DNA of 64,000 bases from Hyphomicrobiales bacterium (lineage in GTDB: Bacteria > Pseudomonadota > Alphaproteobacteria > Rhizobiales > Rhizobiaceae): contig UBXG01000028.1 in the NCBI GenBank assembly GCA_900469475.1, positions 1-64,000 of the forward strand, in the 5' to 3' direction. Every line of letters starts with the position of its first letter. Within the stretch, counting starts at the first letter, position 1. Below the pieces are notes generated by a model. That model did no database searches. It had not been told where the DNA came from and worked only from the letters and a program-made list of their open reading frames with translations. Both the position numbers and the translations under genes were made by a program. Below are positions 59,340 to 64,000 of the stretch, one piece after another.

Positions 59340-61330
59340 TCGGCCGCCTCCACCTCTTTGATTTGAAGACGAACCTCCGGCATTTCCGGGAATCGGGCGC
59401 GGACATCGGCAAAAGCCGCGGCAACGCCCTCATGTCCCGCACGTCCCTTCATTCGGCGGAAAATCTCCGTCTTGGTGAAGAAGCGCCAATGGATCGGAAG
59501 ACAGGCGAGAATATCCGTGAGCAGGTTATAGGCCGCGGGTGTCCATTGTGCCTCGTAGCCTTCACGCTCCGCGCCGTAATGGAAGTGGGCCGTTGGAACC
59601 GCGCGCGATGCCCTGAGACGGGAGGTTTCGGCTTCGTCCACCTTGCCGTTGCGAATGACTACGCCATAATCGCGCTCGGCCACTTCCAAGGAAACATAGC
59701 CGCGCTCCACATCCTGCAGCACGCGCCAGGCCTCGCGCTCAAGCGGATTTCCGCGACCGCCGCCTCCAGCCGAGCGGATCTCGAGCACATCTCCCGGCTG
59801 CAAGACGGCGGTATCGATATTGCCGAGCCGGCGATAATCCTCACGGCCGGGGTTCAACACCATGTCGGAGAGCCCTGCCGCCTTGCCACCGAGCACACCC
59901 CAGGGGCGGAAGAAGCTGCGGTCGCGGTTGCGGGCTGTGATACGGCTTCCGGGCGAGAACACGCGGAACGCCATCTCGGTCGCAAGACCCCCACGCCAAC
60001 GGCCGGCCCCACCGCTGTCTTTGGCAAGCCCGTATTTGACAAACTCGATCGGCACTTCGGTTTCGGTGATTTCGATTGGCGTATTCTTCAGATAACCTGC
60101 ATCGGCACCCGAACCGTTGGTCCCGTCACGATGCGGCATCCCCCCGCCGCCGCCAACCACGGGGTTGACGGCAGCAATGACGCTGCGGCCCGTGCGTTCG
60201 TCCGTAGTCATAACGTTGATGATGCAATTGTTGCCGGCCGGCGCGGCAGGCAGCAATCCGGGAACCGCCTGGCTGAAGGCGCCAAAGATCACGGACCGCA
60301 AGCGCGCACAGGTAAGCGAACGCATGCCGACGGCTGCCGGCGATACCGGATTGAGAACACTTCCCTGCGGCGCAATGCAGGTGAAAGGACGGGTCAGCCC
60401 GGTGTTGAGCAGGATCTTGGGGTTCAGCGTGTAGAGAATGTAATAGACGCCGACCAGCAGCATGGTGTGGCGCGGATCGCCGCCCGAGGGAACGTTGAGC
60501 GACGAGCCGAGCTGCGGATCGGATCCGGTAAAATCGAGGACCGCCGCATCGCCCCTGATCGTCAGCGTCAGCTTCAGGCGGCATGGATTGGCCTCGACGG
60601 AATCCTCATCCGCATAATCGACGAATTCCCACGTGCCATCCGGCATTGTCCGCAGGAGATCGCGCGCCTGCGCTTCAGCGTGATCCAGAAGCACGTCGGC
60701 GCCTTCGAGAAATGCCTGCTTGCCGAATTTTTCGACCATCGCCAGGATCTTGCGCTCACCGGTGTTGAGCGCCCCCACCAACGCCTTGATGTCGCCGATG
60801 TTGAGGTCTGGTTTGCGCACATTCGTGGTCATGATTTTCAGGATGTTTTCATCGAAGATGCCTTCGTTGACCAGCTTCATCGGCGGAAAGCGAATGCCTT
60901 CCTGATGGATCTCGGTTAACGCGCGCGACAGGGAGGCAGGCACGGCACCGCCCATGTCGGTATTGTGGATATGCCCGCCGGTCCAGGCGATGATCTCGCC
61001 GTCATAAAAAACCGGCTTCCAGAGATGCGTGTCCGGTGCGTGCGTCGCCACGAAACAGGAATAGGGATCGTTGGTAAAGGCAACGTCGCCCGGCTTGTAA
61101 TCCCCGACCATTTCGATGGCCCGGGTATAGGTAAGCCCCGGATACCATGTCGCGCCAAGGCTCATCGGGACGCCGAAGGTTTCCCCTTTGCGATTGATCA
61201 GCATGACGGTGAAATCCTCCGTCTCCTTGACGAAGGCTGAGTGGGCCGTCCGCTGCAGCGTATAGGCCATGTTTTCGGCGGCGGCCCGGGTATGGTTGGC
61301 AAACACTTGAAGGTTCGAACGGTCGAACAT
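59336..61330 (-). CDS. hyuB: Hydantoinase B/oxoprolinase beta-like subunit
   Basis: A 664-residue subunit of an ATP-dependent hydantoinase/oxoprolinase (HyuB, PxpB-unrelated large family). Landmarks are NMAYTLQRTAHSAFVKETED (about 20-39), TNDPYSCFVATHAPD with metal-ligand-like residues (about 86-100), GGHIHNTDMGG (about 118-128) and the Gly-rich VVGGGGGMPHRDGTNG. It works with the HyuA subunit, which lies six bases upstream. Together they open a cyclic amide (hydantoin, N-methylhydantoin or oxoproline) using ATP. Its stop overlaps the 2Fe-2S gene start. Confidence 0.93.
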   Translation of the reverse strand: MFDRSNLQVFANHTRAAAENMAYTLQRTAHSAFVKETEDFTVMLINRKGETFGVPMSLGATWYPGLTYTRAIEMVGDYKPGDVAFTNDPYSCFVATHAPDTHLWKPVFYDGEIIAWTGGHIHNTDMGGAVPASLSRALTEIHQEGIRFPPMKLVNEGIFDENILKIMTTNVRKPDLNIGDIKALVGALNTGERKILAMVEKFGKQAFLEGADVLLDHAEAQARDLLRTMPDGTWEFVDYADEDSVEANPCRLKLTLTIRGDAAVLDFTGSDPQLGSSLNVPSGGDPRHTMLLVGVYYILYTLNPKILLNTGLTRPFTCIAPQGSVLNPVSPAAVGMRSLTCARLRSVIFGAFSQAVPGLLPAAPAGNNCIINVMTTDERTGRSVIAAVNPVVGGGGGMPHRDGTNGSGADAGYLKNTPIEITETEVPIEFVKYGLAKDSGGAGRWRGGLATEMAFRVFSPGSRITARNRDRSFFRPWGVLGGKAAGLSDMVLNPGREDYRRLGNIDTAVLQPGDVLEIRSAGGGGRGNPLEREAWRVLQDVERGYVSLEVAERDYGVVIRNGKVDEAETSRLRASRAVPTAHFHYGAEREGYEAQWTPAAYNLLTDILACLPIHWRFFTKTEIFRRMKGRAGHEGVAAAFADVRARFPEMPEVRLQIKEVEAAE

Positions 61331-61336
61331 GGGCCG

Positions 61337-63418
61337 TTACTCCGAAAAGGTGAGATGAAGGTTCAGGTGGCGGTCGATCGCCACCTGCGTGCCGGCCGGA
61401 ATGGCGAAGGTCGTATCGTCCTGGGCAACGACGGCGGGGCCGCTGAAGCGCCCGCCCGGATGCAATTGGTCCCGCCGGTATAGCCCGATCCATTCGAATG
61501 CCTTGCCGGTATAAACCGGTATTTCGCGTTCCGGCTCGGCCATGCCGACAATCTCGTCGAGGCCCACGGTCGTTTGCGGCGCCGGTCCGGCGCCGATGGC
61601 GGACAGACGGAGATTGACGATCTCGATCCCGCCGTCCGGGTCGGCAAAATCATAGAGGCGGGCGTGCATGGCATGGAACGCCTCTTCCATCGCGGCGAGA
61701 TCGCCTTCCGCTACCCAGCCCGCCTGCAACGGAACCTCGATTTCAAAGCTTTGGCCGACATAGCGCATATCGGCGGAAATCCGCAATTCGACAGGTCCTT
61801 CATGGCCTTGCTTGATGAGCCAGCCTCGCCCTTCGTCCGATAGCGCCTCCGAAGAGCCGCGCAGCAATGGCACGGCCTCCGGCGACAGATGCGTGAAGAC
61901 CGTTTTGATGAAGTCGCCGCGCAGATCCGCGACCAGACCGCCGAGAGCCGACACCACCCCCGGACGTGGCGGTCCGATGACCTTGGCCATGCGGAATTCG
62001 CGAGCAAGGAACGCGCCCAGCATCGGGCCGCCACCGCCGAACGGCATGAGGGTAAACTCCCGCAGGTCGACCCCGGCCCGCGATGCCAACTTCTCCACCT
62101 CGACGAACATCTCCGAGATAGCGATATCGAGAATAGCCTGGGACACCTCTTCAACCGAGCGACCGATACGCTCGGCAAGCGTCAAGACGGCTGCGCGCGC
62201 CAGCCCGACATCGACCTGCAACTGACCGTAGGCCATCTCGCTATGCCCCAGCCAGCCGCAGACGGCCATGGCATCGGTCACGGTCGCTTGCGTGCCGCCG
62301 CGGCCATAACAGGCGGGACCGGGTGTAGAGCCGGCCGATTCAGGCCCTACCCGCAAGACGCCATGGGCGTCGATGCTAGCAATGGAACCGCCGCCGACGC
62401 CTATGGAGCTGACGGAGACCGAGGGAATGTGAAGCGGAAACTCGCCGATCAATTCGCCTGTCCCGAATTGCGGCTCGCCGTCGATGATCAACGCGAAGTC
62501 TGCCGAGGTGCCGCCGATGTCAAGGGTGAGGACATGTTTCTCACCGGCCAGGCGCGCCAGCCAGGCGGCGCCGATCACGCCCGAGGCCGTGCCGGAAAGC
62601 AGCATCTGGACGCAGGAACGCTTTCCTTCCGCCGCGTTCATGACGCCGCCGTTCGATTTCGTCAGCAGGGCCGGCGCCTTCACTCCGCGCGATGCGAGCT
62701 TGTCTTCGAGAGCCGTCAGGTAACCCGAAACCCTCGGATGGACGTAGCCGTTGAGGATCGCGGTCGTCGTGCGCTCGTATTCGCGAATGACCGGCCACAC
62801 TTCCGAGGAGGTGAAAACGAAGAGATCGGGTGCGAGTTTTTCGATTTCGCTCTTGATGGCGGTTTCCTGAGCATCGTCGCGCCAGGAATGCAGAAAGGAT
62901 ATGATAATGCCCGCCGCGCCCTTGGCTCTTGCGGCAGCCACCGCCGCGGCAACCGCTTTCATGTCCGGCGCCCGCGCTTCGCTGCCATCGGCCCGCAAGC
63001 GCGCGGGGATGCCGAAGATCATGTCGCGTGCGATCAGCTGTTCCGGCCGCGAGCAGAAAAGAGAATAGACGTCAGGCATTTTCAGCCGTGCGAGCTCGAT
63101 GACATCTTCGAACCCGGCATTCGTCAGGAGCGCGAGCGACACGCCGCGTCTCTGAATGACGGTGTTGATGCCGACCGTGGTACCGTGAACGAAGCGACTG
63201 ATTGCCTCCGGCTGCAACCCCTCGCGCTCGGCAAGCAGGGAAAGCCCGGTCATCAACTCCGCACCCGGATCATCGGGCGTTGTCAGCACCTTCAATGAAG
63301 CAATGCGACCGGAGCGGCTTTCCAGCGCGCAGAAATCGATGAAGGTGCCGCCAATATCGACGCCGATCTTCCAATCCTGCTGCGAAGCCTCTACTGCTTG
63401 TCTTGCCGCATCCGCCAT
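61337..63418 (-). CDS. hyuA: Hydantoinase A/oxoprolinase alpha-like subunit
   Basis: A 693-residue ATP-binding subunit of the hydantoinase/oxoprolinase pair, with an actin-like ATPase fold. The N-terminal VDIGGTFIDFCAL phosphate loop is near residue 21, FVHGTTVGINTVIQR near 75, LTLDIGGTSADFALI near 295, and SIGVGGGSIASID near 333. ATG 63418 follows AAGGAACGG and gives the usual length. It is the first gene of a four-gene operon with HyuB and two opine-oxidase-like subunits. A regulatory region with two palindromic repeats lies upstream. Confidence 0.93.
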   Translation of the reverse strand: MADAARQAVEASQQDWKIGVDIGGTFIDFCALESRSGRIASLKVLTTPDDPGAELMTGLSLLAEREGLQPEAISRFVHGTTVGINTVIQRRGVSLALLTNAGFEDVIELARLKMPDVYSLFCSRPEQLIARDMIFGIPARLRADGSEARAPDMKAVAAAVAAARAKGAAGIIISFLHSWRDDAQETAIKSEIEKLAPDLFVFTSSEVWPVIREYERTTTAILNGYVHPRVSGYLTALEDKLASRGVKAPALLTKSNGGVMNAAEGKRSCVQMLLSGTASGVIGAAWLARLAGEKHVLTLDIGGTSADFALIIDGEPQFGTGELIGEFPLHIPSVSVSSIGVGGGSIASIDAHGVLRVGPESAGSTPGPACYGRGGTQATVTDAMAVCGWLGHSEMAYGQLQVDVGLARAAVLTLAERIGRSVEEVSQAILDIAISEMFVEVEKLASRAGVDLREFTLMPFGGGGPMLGAFLAREFRMAKVIGPPRPGVVSALGGLVADLRGDFIKTVFTHLSPEAVPLLRGSSEALSDEGRGWLIKQGHEGPVELRISADMRYVGQSFEIEVPLQAGWVAEGDLAAMEEAFHAMHARLYDFADPDGGIEIVNLRLSAIGAGPAPQTTVGLDEIVGMAEPEREIPVYTGKAFEWIGLYRRDQLHPGGRFSGPAVVAQDDTTFAIPAGTQVAIDRHLNLHLTFSE

Positions 63419-63500
63419 ATCCGTTCCGTTCCTTTCCTTTGCCTGTTCCGAAACTGGCATGGACGGGTCGGCAAGGTCCAAGAGCGAAAACGCCAAATGT

Positions 63501-63554
63501 CATAAGCCGGACTTATGCTCTGACGACCGGCAAAACCCATAGGCTGGACTTATG
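63501..63554. promoter_or_regulatory. Two tandem palindromes between hyuA and the DAO gene
   Basis: CATAAGCCGGACTTATG (63501-63517) and CATAGGCTGGACTTATG (63538-63554) are 17-bp near-identical palindromic units (arms CATAAG/CTTATG, the second with one mismatch) whose starts are 37 bp apart. They sit 82 bp from both gene starts in the 217-bp divergent promoter and are good operator candidates for the LysR or Lrp regulator. Confidence 0.8.
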
Positions 63555-63635
63555 GGCATTGCGTAATCCCGACTTTGACAGCGCCGAGCCGGGTCGGACA
63601 GGATGGGGACTGTTTTCAGCCCCTGGAGATCCTCA

Positions 63636-64000
63636 ATGGATGCTATCGTGCTGGGCGGCGGGCTCATGGGAGCTGCCTCCGCCTTTTTTCTCGCCCGGCG
63701 CGGCATCCGCGTGACACTTATCGAACGCAATCGGGTCGGGAGCGGCGCTACGATAGCGTCATTCGGCAACGTCAGACGAAGCGGCCGGTATATTCCGCAA
63801 TTGCCGCTTGCTCACCGCTCGCTTGCCCTGTGGCGAGAGGCCGAGGCCATGCTAGGACGAGACGTGGAATTCCGCGCAACCGGCCATCTACGGCTGGTGT
63901 TCAGCCAGGAAGGGCTTGCCGCGATGCGGTCCTTCGTCAAGGAGGCCCGGCCGTGGGGACTGGAGCTGGAGGAACTGACCACGAAAGACGTGCGGTCTCG
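63636..64000 (+). CDS. DAO-type FAD oxidoreductase, opine oxidase B-like, 3' end beyond window
   Basis: The first 121 residues of a D-amino-acid-oxidase-fold flavoprotein. ATG 63636 follows a GGAG site seven bases upstream. The N-terminus AIVLGGGLMGAASAFFLARR is the FAD-binding motif, followed by VGSGATIASFGNVRRSGRYI, resembling the catalytic subunit (OoxB/HcnC) of opine oxidases. The other two subunit types lie in the divergent operon, so this gene probably supplies the catalytic subunit. The C-terminal part is outside the window. Confidence 0.87.
   Translation, partial: MDAIVLGGGLMGAASAFFLARRGIRVTLIERNRVGSGATIASFGNVRRSGRYIPQLPLAHRSLALWREAEAMLGRDVEFRATGHLRLVFSQEGLAAMRSFVKEARPWGLELEELTTKDVRS

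Noticed and set aside
59174..60919. A 581-codon plus-strand open frame, and similar long frames at 61889-63298
   Set aside because: They are shadows of hyuB and hyuA on the other strand, with no domain and no ribosome-binding site.

Overview
The window looks like a chromosome or large-replicon segment of a Rhizobiaceae bacterium (Rhizobium/Agrobacterium type). The basis is the high-GC coding style, the strings of ABC importers with catabolic enzymes, a CHASE2-cyclase/FecR pair, a cyclic-nucleotide-binding thioredoxin-reductase-like flavoprotein, TfuA and YcaO homologues, and an intergenic repeat of a kind I associate with rhizobia. I saw no rRNA or tRNA gene and no CRISPR array, but I could not scan for RNA genes exhaustively.

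Layout. 1-2.4 kb: an SDR gene cut by the left edge, a divergent AraC regulator and a truncated QorB-like remnant. 2.9-4.1 kb: a cold-shock protein, ribosomal protein bS21 and two small rhizobial proteins. 4.7-10 kb: a CHASE2 adenylate/guanylate cyclase converging on a FecR-domain protein, an AT-rich palindromic spacer, and a flavoprotein with a cyclic-nucleotide-binding domain. 10.4-11.3 kb: a PRC-barrel protein and a probable ISL3 scrap. 11.4-17.8 kb: a LacI-controlled sugar ABC importer operon ending in a GH63/MGH-like glycosidase, preceded by two perfect LacI-type operators. 17.9-25.3 kb: a row of stress or detoxification modules, each an AraC or TetR regulator facing an AKR, MFS or SDR gene, with clear palindromic operators. 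25.4-27.7 kb: a large chemoreceptor.

28.6-33.2 kb is the most unusual part. It is a compact minus-strand operon: XRE regulator, SARP-like/TPR regulator, 72-aa protein, YcaO, TfuA, and then an 87-aa protein ending in a Gly-Gly plus short Ser/Thr/Cys tail. It looks like an uncharacterised ribosomal-peptide (thioamide or azoline) modification system. An IS6-family transposase remnant lies upstream of it.

34-49 kb: a catabolic block with two paralogous GNAT acetyltransferases, an M20 deacetylase, a GhrA-like reductase, a cupin, an aldehyde dehydrogenase, a tartrate-dehydrogenase-like enzyme, succinate-semialdehyde dehydrogenase, a DAO-type amine oxidase, two HAD hydrolases and an omega-aminotransferase. 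Inside it, a frameshifted AKR and its TetR regulator are bracketed by 24-bp inverted repeats. 49.4-54.6 kb: a complete peptide/opine-type ABC importer with both ATPases fused. 54.6-64 kb: Lrp and LysR regulators, a DAO flavoprotein, and a hydantoinase/oxoprolinase plus opine-oxidase-like operon, divergent from another DAO gene cut by the right edge. Genes at 44-64 kb fit uptake of a nitrogenous compound, its oxidative deamination or ring opening, and feeding of the products to succinate. The substrate cannot be read from the sequence. An 18-bp motif shared by several promoters suggests common control.
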